Source of the DNA: Strongylocentrotus droebachiensis
Lineage: Eukaryota > Echinodermata > Echinoidea > Camarodonta > Strongylocentrotidae
Reading direction: 5' to 3'
NCBI GenBank assembly: GCA_035222895.1
Contig: JAVYIG010000693.1
Span: 248,001-312,000, forward strand
Length of the DNA stretch: 64,000 nt
Shown piece by piece: positions 1 to 11,189 of this stretch; the stretch's first letter is position 1; each line of letters opens with the position of its first letter. Under the pieces are notes generated by a model that was given only the letters and a program-made list of their open reading frames with translations, did not search any database and was not told the DNA's origin. The position numbers and the translations under genes are program-made.

Positions 1-2165
1 TATTTCTTCTTAAATTCCATTTCCACCTGCCAATCAGATCTTATTATCTTTTTTTCACTCCTATATAAATGCAAGTTATGTATTTCAATATGGACACAAA
101 ATATAGCATTTTTTTTTTCATTTTTAAGTGCATTTTATTGAATTTTCTTCTATTTTTATGAAAACTGAATTAAACGTGAAAATGACGAGGATATCATAAG
201 CTTTTGTTTTCCACTCGTTCATGACTTATTCACTCCCTCCGAAGAGTAAATAAAACATAAAAAGGTGGCACGCATCCGCGCACATCTGCTGCGAGCGCGC
301 TGAAACGGCGTCTCTAGTTGGTGTCAAATTACGCCCGGTGTGTATTCTGTGTGTGTGTGTGCGAAATTATTGGTGTGTGAGTGTGTGCGTATACCGACTA
401 CGCCTCAATGTCCCTATAGACGTGGCGTACACAAACACTTCTTACCCCCTTAAAGCTGGTATCGTCTGGTATAGGGGTACAACAGCTGATCTCTGTACCC
501 CTTTTCCTCATCACTTTCATAGTTTAGAACCCATCATGATAAGAGACTCGTTGTTCTTGGTCTTTTATGCGGTGAACCTCATAGTAATTATTTGAGCGTA
601 AGTAGATCGAGCGCTGTATGGAGACAAACGATAATATTATTTTTGTCTGTTAGTTGGTGAAATGTGTGAACAACGGTGACCATAAAACTTGTTTGGTATC
701 GTGTTTTACTTATTTGTGTTTGATCCAATTTCAGTGACATTGTTAAGTTTTTTTTGTTTAGCTCTTATGAGCTAATTAAGAGGTTTGTGGGTCAAAATTG
801 GCTTGGAGACAAATCAAACTTTATCGCTAGCAAACGCAAGTTTTTATATCCTTCAAATGAATGTTGTTAAAATATAGGGGGAACAACTTTATCAAAATCA
901 TCTTCTATTTAATCCTTATCTTGATCTTACTCAACCTTACATTTAAAAAGAAAATGAAGGAATCACTTCTCTCAAAATAAATGCTTGTTAACTTTTGAGG
1001 AACATTTTTTATAGTGCTAGTTTTGTCAAGGAGAGGTAATGTGTATTTCCTTGTTTTTGCTTATTCAAATACGTTAATTAAGGGGCGTGATTTTTATATT
1101 TTGTTTTATTTTTGTAACGATAGAATGTCTTATTTTAAGCCATGTTCTATCTATACCTAATAATTATCAACTAAGTTATCTTAGGGATGTTGCGCTCCAA
1201 ACATTTTTTGCTTATGCACTGTTCCTACTATGTATTATATCTCGATGTAAGCCACTAAATGTTATTATCTGTAAACAATTATTTTACATGGTGAATACAT
1301 AAAAGAAACAAACAATCATAACCCAATTGCCTCCGACCGATAAAAACGAGGGAAAAAAACACTAAACTATTTCACAATGACGATGATGATAACAAACGCG
1401 TTTATGGAACGCGCGTAAAACTTATCGATAGAAAACCATAAGTTAACAGAAAAGAAACTTCAAGAAGACATTTCAAAGGATTTCTTATAACCAGAATGTT
1501 GCAAATCGCATATGACTGAACGATACCCAATACCATTTCATAAGATTAAATGCAGTTTATTAACATGATGACGACTGTTCAGGTGAAAAAGCAGATATCC
1601 AGAAACTTTTCGCGTTTGTAATATCGCATATTACAAACGCGGAATCCAAAGAGTGTAATGTTGCTTCTGCCAAAGTGCAGGCATGATCTGCAATTCTACT
1701 TTGGTCTCATCTCTATCGGCAAGTATTTAAGAAAGATTTTAATCAGTCTACTTTGAAAAGTGCATGTTCATCGCGGGATATAGATACGGTGGAGATTGAT
1801 TGGAAAACAGATTGGTAACTGGTAGGGTTACGAGATACCAGAACATGAAATTGTCATAATAGCATTCGTTTTTCTAATTAAGTGGCATAATCATCGATTC
1901 GACATGATTTGAGTGACATATTCAGCGTCAATAACGCGCTGTCGCGATAAAGTATAAGCAGTCGCGTTGACTCCGTTATACCACATGCGTTAAATGTCAA
2001 TTTCTATTAACAAATAGTTTGATTAGTGAGTTTGGTAGACATCTTTTTTTGACGGGGCTCTCTGTGAAGTCCCCCAGAAATTAAGAAAGTGCTTCTCTCG
2101 TTACCACTTTTATTAAGAATCTTTTCAAATTTCTTGGAAGGTTTGAAATAGCAGGTTCAAGGTTG
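1..2165. other. AT-rich stretch without a recognisable gene
   Basis: Open frames here are short (85 and 71 codons) and AT-rich, with no recognisable domain. A small CpG-richer patch lies at about 270-320, followed by a short TG run near 345-390. The only clear structure is a 31-base hairpin at 1611-1641, listed separately. The stretch reads as intergenic or intronic DNA. Confidence 0.6.
1611..1641. repeat. Perfect 14-bp inverted repeat (hairpin)
   Basis: The arm CGCGTTTGTAATAT is followed after the 3-base loop CGC by its exact reverse complement ATATTACAAACGCG. No TATA box or terminal duplication is evident nearby. It could be the relic of a small MITE or a cruciform-forming site; function unknown. 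Confidence 0.7.
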
Positions 2166-2530
2166 TTGGTTACCAGGGGCGTAGACAACGGGGGGGATGA
2201 GGGGGATGCATCCCCCCCACCTCACAAGGTGGGGGGGATGGCATGTACAATCATCCCCCCCAGGTTTTGGGGAATGATATTTGCTTACTTAATAAGTCAT
2301 AATGATGATAATAATAGTAATAATAATAATGATAACAATTATAATATTAATAATAATAATAATTATGATGATGATAATAATAATCCTCATCATTATTGTA
2401 ATTGTGTTTATTGTTATTAGCCGCATTCACACGGTGAAAGCCAAATCAGACGGTAAAAAAAAAGAAAATCTTACAAGTATTTTGTGGTTATCTTGTGGTT
2501 TGGAAACCACAAGCTAACCACAAGATTAAA

Positions 2531-2957
2531 CAGGCGCGGATCTACGGGGTTTAAACCCCCCCTTGGGCGGCCCAAAAAACAAACAAAAAAAAAGGGGGGA
2601 AAAAAAGAAGAAAAAAAAGAAAAAAAGAAAGAAAAAAGAACGCACGCTGGAGAGAAACCCTTTCAAGTGCAAATATTGTGAGAAGATATTCAACTCATCT
2701 AGTAACTTAACCAAACACATGATAACTCTGGATATAACTGTGTATTTAACTGTTACTTGATTTAAAAAGACGTTATCATGCACTGCTTTTTATGGTCTCC
2801 ATTTTGTTAATAGATGCCAGGAAAACATCACTTACGGGGTTCAAATAAACACCGAAAAAAAATCGGCTCGCCGCTTCGCGGCTCGTGGACGATGCTCTGC
2901 ATCGTCATTATTTTGGTCAACCCCCCCCCCTTAGCAAAAAGCTAGATCCGCCCCTGA
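2531..2957. mobile_element. Second hAT-like element nested inside the first
   Basis: The left end CAGGCGCGGATCTACGG and right end CTAGATCCGCCCCTG are inverted relative to each other (CAGG.GCGGATCTA). This sub-element sits wholly inside the 2174-2999 element and separates its two halves. It holds an A/G-rich tract at 2574-2640 and a degenerate zinc-finger coding fragment, followed by a C run near 2920-2931. I could not find matching 8-bp duplications at its ends, so it may be old, or its boundaries are off by some bases. Confidence 0.6.
2637..2745 (+). pseudogene. C2H2 zinc-finger fossil inside the nested transposon
   Basis: One frame reads T-H-A-G-E-K-P-F, the classic linker between Kruppel-type fingers. 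After a one-base shift the neighbouring frame continues K-C-K-Y-C-E-K-I-F, then S-S-N-L-T-K-H-M. This matches the finger pattern C-x2-C-x12-H, but the second zinc-binding histidine is replaced by leucine. Stops and the poly-purine run on the 5' side show that it is not a working gene. It is either a host zinc-finger exon captured by the element or the remnant of a transposon-borne finger. DNA binding could not be preserved. The family call is secure; the origin is inference. Confidence 0.7.
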
Positions 2958-3051
2958 GTCATCCCCCCCCCCAGGTGTACGAACCTGTCTACGCCACTGT
3001 TGGTTACGTTGGTGTTTGTTATAGCATTTATTACTTGCATTAGCGTTCCAA

Positions 3052-3130
3052 ACTCTCTCTCTCCCTCTCTCTTCCCTTCTTCTTCTCTCTCCTCTTTCTC
3101 TATCTTTCTCTCTCACTCTCTCTTTATTTT
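3052..3130. repeat. CT-rich simple repeat
   Basis: Irregular (CT)n/(TTC)n tract directly after the hAT-type element. Open frames across it give only Ser/Leu or Arg/Glu runs and are not genes. Confidence 0.85.
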
Positions 3131-3985
3131 CCGTAGAGGAAAACTTCAGCAAGCTACTGACTACTTCAAATGGTTTCGTGCATTTTGAATGTTTTTAGTG
3201 ATGTATTATCCCCGCTTATACTTCAATCGAATCTTTTAAAATTAAACTTGATCTACGTCGAGTCTCTTACTATTTAATGATTAATTGTATTGTTTCCTTC
3301 CGTAAAAGAAAAAATACGAAGCATTATTAACACATTAGTTGACTATATAAGGTCACTAGACTATATAAAGTCTAATATTGTGTTTTATTTGTCATTTACT
3401 GCTATTTTATGTTGTTTCAAAATATTGATGTACAATGTTAACGAGATTATGCAATATACAAAAATACATATAAACAAAAAACAATTCTGTTGGTGTATAT
3501 GCATGTTCATGATTTATATCGCTCTGTTGACTCTTCGTTCTGCTTTCTACCTCCATTTTGCTTTTTTATAATAGTTAATTCGTGATGATGAACGCTACTT
3601 CTTTGTTACATCCGTCTCTTGGAGAAAATCATTCCGCTGGCAAACGAGATTTTGACGATAATTTGTGGAGTGCGTGTGAATGCTAAACGGTTGATTTCTC
3701 GCCTAATCACGGGTAGAATACAAGAACTGTCATCTTGTCTATTCTCTGATCGTCTTAAGTCCATGATGGAGGTCATGGGATGAAGAAAGAGAAGGAATTA
3801 TTTCTTGTGACAGCTGACGCTCATGACAGACACAGACAGACAGACAGTGGACAAACGGACGGAGACGAAAACAAAAGGAATATAAAGCGAGAGATTGGAA
3901 ATTCAGAATAAAATCAAATAAAAACGAGAGGTAAAAGCAATCGATTGATTTCAATAAAGATGATGCGATAGAAGATGAAACGAAA
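3131..3985. other. AT-rich stretch without a recognisable gene
   Basis: The longest frame (93 codons from 3290) is rich in Ile, Phe and Tyr as expected of AT-rich random DNA, and has no recognisable motif. A short CAGA repeat lies near 3828-3846. Nothing else is seen. Confidence 0.55.
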
Positions 3986-3989
3986 ATGT

Positions 3990-4197
3990 GAGAGAAACTG
4001 TAAAATAATAAAGAGAAGAAGCTACAGAAGAAGAAGAAAAGAAAGAAGAAGAAGGAGGAGGAGAAGAAGAAGGAGGAGGAGGAGAAGGGGAAGAAGAAGA
4101 AGGAGGAGGAGGAGAAGGGGAAGAAGAAGATGGAGGAGGAGGAGGACGACGACGAGGAGGAGGGGAAGGGGAAGAAGAGAAGAAGAAGAAGAAGAAT
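3990..4197. repeat. GAA/GGA purine tract
   Basis: About 200 bases of nearly pure purine on the plus strand (GAAGAAGGAGGAG-type units). The Arg/Glu-only reading frame over it is an artefact. Such mirror-like purine tracts can form triplex (H-) DNA. Confidence 0.9.
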
Positions 4198-4581
4198 AAA
4201 GATGGTTAAATATTAAGAGAATCTCAGAAATAGAGAGAATGAAAAACCTATCAGAAATAAAGAGAATGTAAACCTATCACAAAGAAAGAGAATGAAAATA
4301 GATGTAATCGATCTCTGAAGATCCCACACGCAGAATAAAAAGGTATTACCTGAGATTGGTTGAGTGAAAAGGTCATATATTAGTCAGGAACATCGTTTAC
4401 TAAATCATTTCTGTTAGATACACCTGAGTAGTAGCCTCTACAATGCCACATGAATTCTCCCTATGAAAGACACAACTGTCTGTCGCACGAGATGATGGCC
4501 ACTAATTATTTCACCAGTCTTTCGTACTCTGGACGATTACATCCCTCTTTGAGATCCTTGGGACTGATGATGGACTTCCAC

Positions 4582-5076
4582 CAGGGGCGTAGCTCGGGTC
4601 TAGCCGCTGGGGGGGGGGAGCTAGCACCGGTGTCATGGGGGCACGCTCGCTAGATAGAATGAGAGAGTATATTGCCTTATAGTCAGGGAAGGATGTGGAA
4701 AGTGTTAAATCATCCTTTTCCTTTCTCTCTTCATCTCTTGTATATATAAATTATATATATATATATATATATTTCTCTCTCTCTCTCTGTGTCTCTCTCT
4801 CTATATCTCCCTGTCCTTGTCTCTCTGTCTCTCTATACCTTTCCTCTTTGTCCATCTTGTCCGCTAGATGGAATGCGAGAGTATATTGCCATAATAGTGA
4901 GGGGAGGATGTGGAAAGTGTAATATCATCTTCCTTTTCCTTTCTCTCTTCATCTCTTTTAATTTTCCTTTTCCTTTCTCTCCTCATCTCTTTTTATTTTA
5001 TACTAATTTAATATATATACATTATGTGTGTGTGTCTATCTCTGTCTGTCTGTCTGTCTCTCTCTCTATTTCTCTG

Positions 5077-5111
<35 letters not shown>

Positions 5112-5272
5112 ATTTATCTCTCTCTCTCTTTCTCTCTCTGTCTATGTCTCTCTGCCTCTCTGTCTCTGTCTCTCTCTCCCTCTTAGTCCATCTTTCTCTA
5201 CTTTCCCACTCCCTTGTTTGATAAGTGGGTAGGGGGCACACGAACCCCCCTTGCCACCCAAACCTACGCCAT
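4582..5272. mobile_element. hAT-like remnant with an internal ~215-bp tandem repeat
   Basis: The left end CAGGGGCGTAGCTCGGG and right end CCAAACCTACGCCA resemble the termini of the 2174-2999 element. No flanking 8-bp duplication could be found, so the limits are tentative. Inside, a segment beginning CGCTAGAT.GAATG.GAGAG at about 4647 recurs at about 4863, each copy followed by CT-rich DNA, which gives two units of roughly 215 bp. The Leu/Ser open frame of 147 codons from 4789 is a translation of the CT tract. Confidence 0.45.
4690..5212. repeat. CT-rich simple repeat with short (AT)n
   Basis: Extended (CT)n, CTGT and TTC runs, with (AT)n at about 4750-4772. It forms the low-complexity part of the ~215-bp tandem units. 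Confidence 0.85.
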
Positions 5273-5840
5273 CCAGACAATCATGCCATCTCGAGAGGTC
5301 GCCCTGGCAGGCTGAGTTTAAGGGAAAAGTTCAGTACAGACAAAACCATTACACGGCTGGCCTAGTCCAGAACTCGTAGCCTGTACCACCCTGTTCCGGA
5401 CCGGTTGGTCCTCATTCAAACCCCTCGCACGCACGGAGGTGAAGGAGAAGCGAATGGGGGAATCTAAGGGGTGCACGATGCCCCCCCCCCCCCCCTCTTT
5501 TTTTTTTTTTTTTTATAGCTTATGAAATGTATGTCGTTAAGGTAACATACAGCACACATGTGTTATGATTTTCATATTTTTTTATTTTTAAAGAATGTTT
5601 TTACCAACATGCAATGTAACATACATGACCCTTTAGACAGATTTGTAATTATGATGTGAGAATACGTGATTATACAATGTTGTGCGTTAGCACATTCAAG
5701 AAACGGTATCGGTCTAACAGAACGAGATGATATCCGGTTATCTTTATTCTCGAACAACCATGACAACAAAGAAGAATTATAACATATAGAATAGAGTTAC
5801 AGTCACGTAGTCTTTAAAACTGAAGTCCCCACCTTAACCT
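5273..5840. other. No gene; homopolymer runs
   Basis: Contains a C run then a T run at about 5480-5514. The rest is unique AT-rich DNA without a recognisable gene. Confidence 0.5.
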
Positions 5841-5842
5841 TT

Positions 5843-6085
5843 TTTTTTCTCCATCCATCTCTCTCTTTATCTCTTCCTCTAAATTATGGGCGTAGCCATA
5901 TCTTTCTGTCTTCATTGATCATTTTAATCTCTATCTCTCTTTTTTTTTTCATCCCCTCTCACTCTCTCTCTCTATCTCTTTCTCTCTCCGACTCTCTTGT
6001 TCTCTATCTTTCTCTCTCTATCTATCTATCTCTTTCTCTCACCATCTTTCTTGTTCTCTATCTTTCTGTTTCCATCGCTCCATCC
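5843..6085. repeat. CT-rich simple repeat
   Basis: Irregular pyrimidine tract. A lone GGGCGTAGCCA near 5887 resembles a hAT-type terminus but no partner was found. Confidence 0.75.
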
Positions 6086-7095
6086 CTCTGATATCTTCCC
6101 ATATACGCATCCCATCTCTCCGCGAGTCCCCCCTCGTTCCTCCCCGCTCCCCGTTCACCTCATCCGCGAAAACACTGTAACATCTTCGCACAAGTCCTAC
6201 CAATTTTCCCCACTGTCGCTGCTGTTCGCGTTGGGTTTTAATCACACCAGAGTGGGGGAGAGGTAGAGGTTTCTCAGCCCGTCATGCTCGGGTGAGCGAG
6301 ACTTCGGCGTGTGCTGGATGTAAGAGGACCAATGATGTAACCAGCGGCTCATATCGGCACGCGATTTTTCCGACTCCTCAAACCAGGAGAGGCGAAGAGA
6401 GGATGTAGGGATCGGAGGGGGTGAGGACCCCTGTGCAGCTGTTAGTAATTTTGTCACTCCGACCCCCCCCCCCCCCCCTCCCCCCAAAGGAGCAGTCGTA
6501 GCTGCAAGGCTGATAAAAAGGATATAAGTACCGGTATACAATAAGTTTCCGTTATATCACTGGAATTTTGACATTTCGAGAATCATCATAAGTTGGTATG
6601 AAGAATTATCAAAAATAAAGGAGTACCACATTGGTTGAGGGATAGTATTCGTATCGTGATATAGATCTACAATGAAATGCATCAAGAGAGACAAATTGAC
6701 AAATAGAAAGAGCGGGGGAGACGCTTTAATTTATATGAAGTACACATACTCTTGAGCACGTGTTACATTTCGACTTAAATGAAATGATATCAGCATATTG
6801 AGTTGGGTAGAATAACTCTTAGGAATAAGAATTCACATAATTCTGATACCACTCTGTTTTAAAACTTCAAACAAACACGTGTTTTCTCTTGGATACGCTT
6901 TATTCTAAGCACCTACATCGTGATCTGCCATTAATATTAACTACCCTCTGACACGATGCGCATCATTTCTGCACTGCTTTCAGTTACCAGATGACAAGAC
7001 AAGAATAGGTTTCATCATCGTATTCAGTAGCGTCAGGGTTTTCAGACGCAACGAGACTCTTGGCTATCTTCAGAAGATAGTGACTTGCCACATAT
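6086..7095. other. No recognisable gene
   Basis: Mixed unique sequence with a C run at about 6463-6478. Frames at 6242-6541 (minus) and 5997-6266 (plus) are composed largely of the C run and pyrimidine tracts. No domain seen. Confidence 0.5.
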
Positions 7096-7290
7096 ACGGG
7101 GCGTTGTGGCGTGCGCCTGTAATCCAGCTAACAATGGAAGTTACAAACTGATTCAGCCGAGGGCGCAGGTTCGATACTGAGTCACCTCTTTCCGATGGTG
7201 ACGTTAAAAGTCGGTCGCCAGAGGTAAATAATGATATATGATTGATACACTGTCTGTTAAAACCCGATTGCACACACAGACACACACATA
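7096..7290 (+). mobile_element. Candidate SINE with a 7SL/Alu-like head
   Basis: The head GGGGCGTTGTGGCGTGCG followed by CCTGTAATCCAGC closely matches the start of metazoan 7SL RNA and of primate Alu (G-G-C-G-x-G-G-T-G-G-C, then GCCTGTAATCC). About 60 bases on, GCAGGTTCGATACTGAG resembles a pol III B box. The unit is followed by an anonymous body and ends in a (CA)n-rich tail at about 7271-7294. A retroposed SRP RNA copy, a 7SL-derived SINE, or a tRNA-derived SINE with chance similarity are all possible. The second half does not follow the known 7SL Alu domain well. Confidence 0.4.
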
Positions 7291-7299
7291 CACATCTTC

Positions 7300-8105
7300 T
7301 GCCAACTTGTTCGTTGACTGTTCTACTATCTTATTCAGCGTTGTCACACAAAAATCAATAAAAGGATCAAGTCATGATTATAGTTAAGTCGGCTTTTGGT
7401 CTCATTTGATTGTCGCCCAGCTATCTTGCGTAGATTGCGAACTATTATGATTCAACGCATTTATCGTTTGTACCTTTTCAAATAAAGAATTTGCTTTTTT
7501 TAGTTTAGTTCAAAAATGCTTCGCTCTGTGCCTTATATCGATATTGAATTCACAGTTTGATTTCATAAGTTCATGTATTGTAAATCTATCGATAGAAGCA
7601 GATAAAGGTTCATTTGCACTTTTTTGGTTGAAAATATTTCCTCGTTTTTTCATTCTGCATCATCAAGTCAACTATCTAACTCTATTTGATGCCTTCATGC
7701 CCATTTTGCCATGCTTTCTTACGATAATAAGTACACGTTTGCAGTATTTTAGTTATGTAATACCGATACAGACAGGAGAACGTTCACACTACACTGACTA
7801 TAGCATGGTTTTGCCAGGCCTATAAGATTTGTAAAGGATCGCAAAGTTCAATCGGTGATGTTGCATACATTTTGATCTCTAACTATAATCTATAAGGGAT
7901 TTTTATTCGCGCTATATTATATTATATATGTATTAAAATGAGCATGCCGTTTCCACGATAACTGCAAGAGTGCAGAAACAACTTTACGCAACGAATAAGA
8001 TCAGTGAAATCAATGTTTATTATTTTGTGTACTTTCAAGTGAATCATAATTATATTTGTATGTATGGGGTAGAGGGGTCTGCATCCTCGCCACCCCCTCG
8101 CCACC
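7300..8105. other. No recognisable gene
   Basis: AT-rich unique DNA. The 93-codon frame at 7544-7825 (plus) is hydrophobic but has no start context, domain or repeat that I recognise; it is treated as chance. Confidence 0.5.
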
Positions 8106-8108
8106 CCC

Positions 8109-8152
<44 letters not shown>

Positions 8153-8279
8153 ATCTATCTCCTTCCCCCTCCCCTCATCTCTCTCTCTCTCTCTCTCTCC
8201 CCCTTTCTCTCTCTGTCTCTCTTTATCTGTCTCCTTCTCCTCCCCTCATCTCTCTCTCTCTCTCCCTCTCTCTTTCTCT

Positions 8280-8310
<31 letters not shown>

Positions 8311-8334
8311 CATCTCTCTCTCTTTCTCTCTCAT
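8109..8334. repeat. (CT)n tract
   Basis: About 225 bases of (CT)n broken by TTC, CCCC and ATCT. The Leu/Ser frames over it are artefacts. Confidence 0.9.
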
Positions 8335-9544
8335 TCCTCCTGCAGTCTTGCTCTAATAACCCCGTCCCTCGCTCTTTTTTCCACTCTCATATTTCACTCC
8401 CTTCTTCAATATCCTCCTTACTTTCTTTTCTTATGTATCCCTTTAAATTGATTGCGTGAGAAGGCCCCGCTCTATGATTACAGCAGGTATTAAACTCCGT
8501 TATACTCCGTTTGGCGGGTGCCGAGTCAAATAACAACAATTTAATATCGAGATACACGTGGATAAGCCCGCCCGATATGAACGATAAATGACATGTTTAG
8601 CACCGGAGAATAGATTTCTTTTCCAGTCGTTTTGTCGGTCATAAGCCTAGGACGAGCGCGAAACGATTTATATTCGCGCGCCCTCCTTCGTTATAATGCA
8701 ATAAGAGCCAATGAAAATCTCATCTCGTAAATTGTCAGCGCCCTAGATGATGAGATGTAGGACATGTGTTTAAGATGATCGGTGACAAAAATTGCAATTA
8801 TCAGTTCCCTCCCTTCCCTCGCGTAAATGAGAAAAGCGGGGTTAAACGAGCTGAATGTATACAGCAGCAAATTACGACCACCAATCTCGGAGAATATTGC
8901 CAAATCTGACCCCTCCCCCGCTAACCGTCCATTATTATGATTATGGTGATCTACTGTCCTTCTCGTTCTTCTTCTAGATTATTCTTCAGAAAAGCGTACT
9001 ATCGGGTGACCATAGCGGCCTTGATATCTACTTCCCTATCCCACACATCACCATGCAATAACGGTGCAATATTAAAAAAACTATATAAGAAATATGAAAT
9101 TAACTTTTACTGTTAAAGGATAGATTGTGTATAAAGATGAAATGGTGGAGGATTTAAAGATGATAAAGTACTCTCTCATAAACTCATTGTATAACATTAT
9201 TCCTTTTATGTCTCACGCTGTGTCATCATTTCAACAGGCCATTTTCCTAATGTAACCAAATTTAATGCATAAGTCTTTGAATTGTTTATATTTCGTGGTG
9301 TTGGCATGAAGTTTCTCTTTTGCACCTATCATTAATTATTTTTTTGTTTTTAATCTTGTATTCAATATCAAAATCTTCCCTATCGTCTCTTTACTCAATT
9401 TGTTAAAAGTGTCATCTCAATTTTTACTACTTTATAATTATATTGACATATTCTGTTTGATTTTCCATCAAATATGTTTATTCAAGCCATCATGTTTTAG
9501 TACTATTATCTTTCTATCCTGAAGTATGTCTGTCCACTATTCTA
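8335..9544. other. No recognisable gene
   Basis: Unique sequence, CpG-richer at about 8640-8690 (CGCGCG), then AT-rich. No repeat family recognised. Confidence 0.5.
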
Positions 9545-9870
9545 CCTGGGGTGTTTCACAAAGATCCTAAGTTGAACTTATCTCTTTTAAAGTTGGACTT
9601 AACGATTATGGAAAGCCGTTGACATCAGTTCTATGCAAATGTTTTTTTAAAGTTATTTTAAAAGGCATAAAATGTTGGTACAAATCATTCATAATTTCTA
9701 TTATCAAGGAGATTTCGTGTTCTTGATGTGGAATTTATAACAAGTCTTAAATATTTGAATTTTCGCGTTTGAATATATTTTATTTTAAGGCTACAAATGG
9801 CTCTCCATAATTTTTAAGTCCAACTCAGAGTTAAGTTCGATTTAGGATCTTTGTGAAACACCCCCCTGTA
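9543..9870. mobile_element. Foldback MITE with TA flanks
   Basis: Inverted ends of about 35 bp face each other: GGGGTGTTTCACAAAGATC at the left and GATCTTTGTGAAACACCCC at the right, followed inward by AAGTTGAACTTA / TAAGTTCGATTTA. A TA dinucleotide borders each end (9543-9544 and 9869-9870), giving a 324-bp element. This fits a non-autonomous TA-targeting DNA transposon such as a Tc1/mariner relative, but the superfamily is not proven. No coding capacity. Confidence 0.75.
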
Positions 9871-10363
9871 CTGTCTATTTCCTATCCATGTAGATCTTTA
9901 TATAAGTATCTATCAATCTGTCAATGCATAGTCTCTACATGGACTATGCTTTAATTAGAGTATTCCAAATAATTATCAATTTATATGAAATCTTCCTTAT
10001 CCTGTTAATTGAAGACCCTATTAGCCTAAAAAATCGATCTGTATTTCCCATCATACAATTACGAACACAGTGTTAGTGAACTCGTTTTTTTTCTTCCTGA
10101 AATTGCCGTTTATGTCGCGGATTGCTTCTGCAGCTTCGATTTATAAATTGATAAATACAGAGCTAAGATTTTTCTCGTTAAATTGTAACTTGATTACAAT
10201 TTTCATTAGCTTATTAGCGGGGAAAGCGTGGTAAAATCGTTGTAATAGCGCATCAGCCAGCGATTCATGGAAAGATTTAGCGAAGGGATAAACGATGGGT
10301 GTTAGGCAGTGAGTGCTTGATTTATTTTACGTGCCATGTTGCTTTCTGACTCATCTCCACCTC
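9871..10363. other. No recognisable gene
   Basis: AT-rich unique DNA; nothing recognisable. Confidence 0.5.
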
Positions 10364-10642
10364 TCTCTGCCCCCCTCTCTCTTTCTCTCTCCCTCTCTTT
10401 CTATTTTCTGCCTTTCTGCATTACTCTCTCTTTCCCTCTTTCTATTTTCTGCCTTTCTGCATTCTTTCTTCTCTCTCTCTCTCTCTCTCTCTTTCCCTAT
10501 AAACTATTCATCCGTTTCATCACTGCCTTTTCTTTCTAACTCTCTCTCTCTTTAATTCTCTCTCTCCTCCTGAGACCCTCTCTCTCTCTCCCCTCTCTTT
10601 ATCTCCCCCTCCATTCTCTCTCTCTCTCTTTCTATCTCTCCT

Positions 10643-10682
<40 letters not shown>
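10364..10682. repeat. CT-rich tract ending in (CA)n
   Basis: (CT)n with a repeated segment of about 50 bp containing TCTATTTTCTGCCTTTCTGC at about 10399 and 10440. It ends in (CA)n at 10652-10681. Confidence 0.85.
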
Positions 10683-10686
<4 letters not shown>

Positions 10687-10984
10687 TGTCTGCCCGCTCT
10701 CTTCCCCCTATTATTCATCTAGTTTATCTGTGACCCTCTTTCGCCTCCCTCATTCACCTTTTGTCAGTGCTGCATGCAGAAAATAAAAAACGAGAGAGCA
10801 GGAAAGTTGAATTATTTAGGCCTATGAAAGGTATGAATTTGGGGTAAAATAGAACGATAATAACAATATTATAATCCTCTTAACAATATAACGGTTTTTC
10901 GACTATAGACACACAGCGCGTTGAGATACCGTCCCAAGGTCAGCGATGGAGTTATGTATATCTTTAAGATACTATTATGGTTGG

Positions 10985-11184
10985 TTGGTTGAATATTGTT
11001 TTACTGAAAGCATTATGAGCTTGCAAGTAAGCTAACAGGGGACCGACGGCTTTAAGTCCTATCCGAGGGGCTTGGTAATGAAGATTAATGCCTTATCAAA
11101 GGGCACGAACGCATTGACTTGGTTTCGAACCCGGAACCTCTCGGTTACGAGACCACTGCTAGACCACCGAGCCATCGTGTCTCC
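10985..11184 (-). mobile_element. tRNA-derived SINE, family B
   Basis: Read on the minus strand from 11184, GATGGCTCGGTGGTCTAGCA is an A-box-like start, and CGGGTTCGAAACC about 35 bases on is an excellent pol III B box, together forming a tRNA-like head. The body holds GGGCACGAA, TTAATG and a GTCCCCT segment. Related sequence occurs in both arms of the palindrome at 60.94-61.87 kb (shared AAAGGGCAC, GGTTTCGA, GACC motifs). It is not a working tRNA because the anticodon arm is not well formed. Confidence 0.7.
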
Positions 11185-11189
11185 ACATC

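Larger units (their letters stand above)
2166..3007. mobile_element. hAT-type non-autonomous DNA transposon with 8-bp target duplications
   Basis: The element runs from 2174 (CAGGGGCGTAGACA) to 2999 (GTCTACGCCACTG), imperfect terminal inverted repeats of about 13 bp. It is flanked by the identical 8-mer TTGGTTAC at 2166-2173 and 3000-3007. An 8-bp duplication plus CAG...CTG ends is the hallmark of the hAT superfamily. No transposase is visible, so it moved in trans. Just inside both ends are G or C runs (GGGGGGATG / CATCCCCCC), and a short ATA/ATG-rich microsatellite follows the left end. A second element with similar ends lies inside it from about 2531. Boundaries are certain from the duplications; superfamily assignment is inference. 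Confidence 0.85.

Noticed and set aside
11100-11184. Functional tRNA gene
   Set aside because: Good A and B boxes but poor anticodon and acceptor stems, and it continues into a SINE body.
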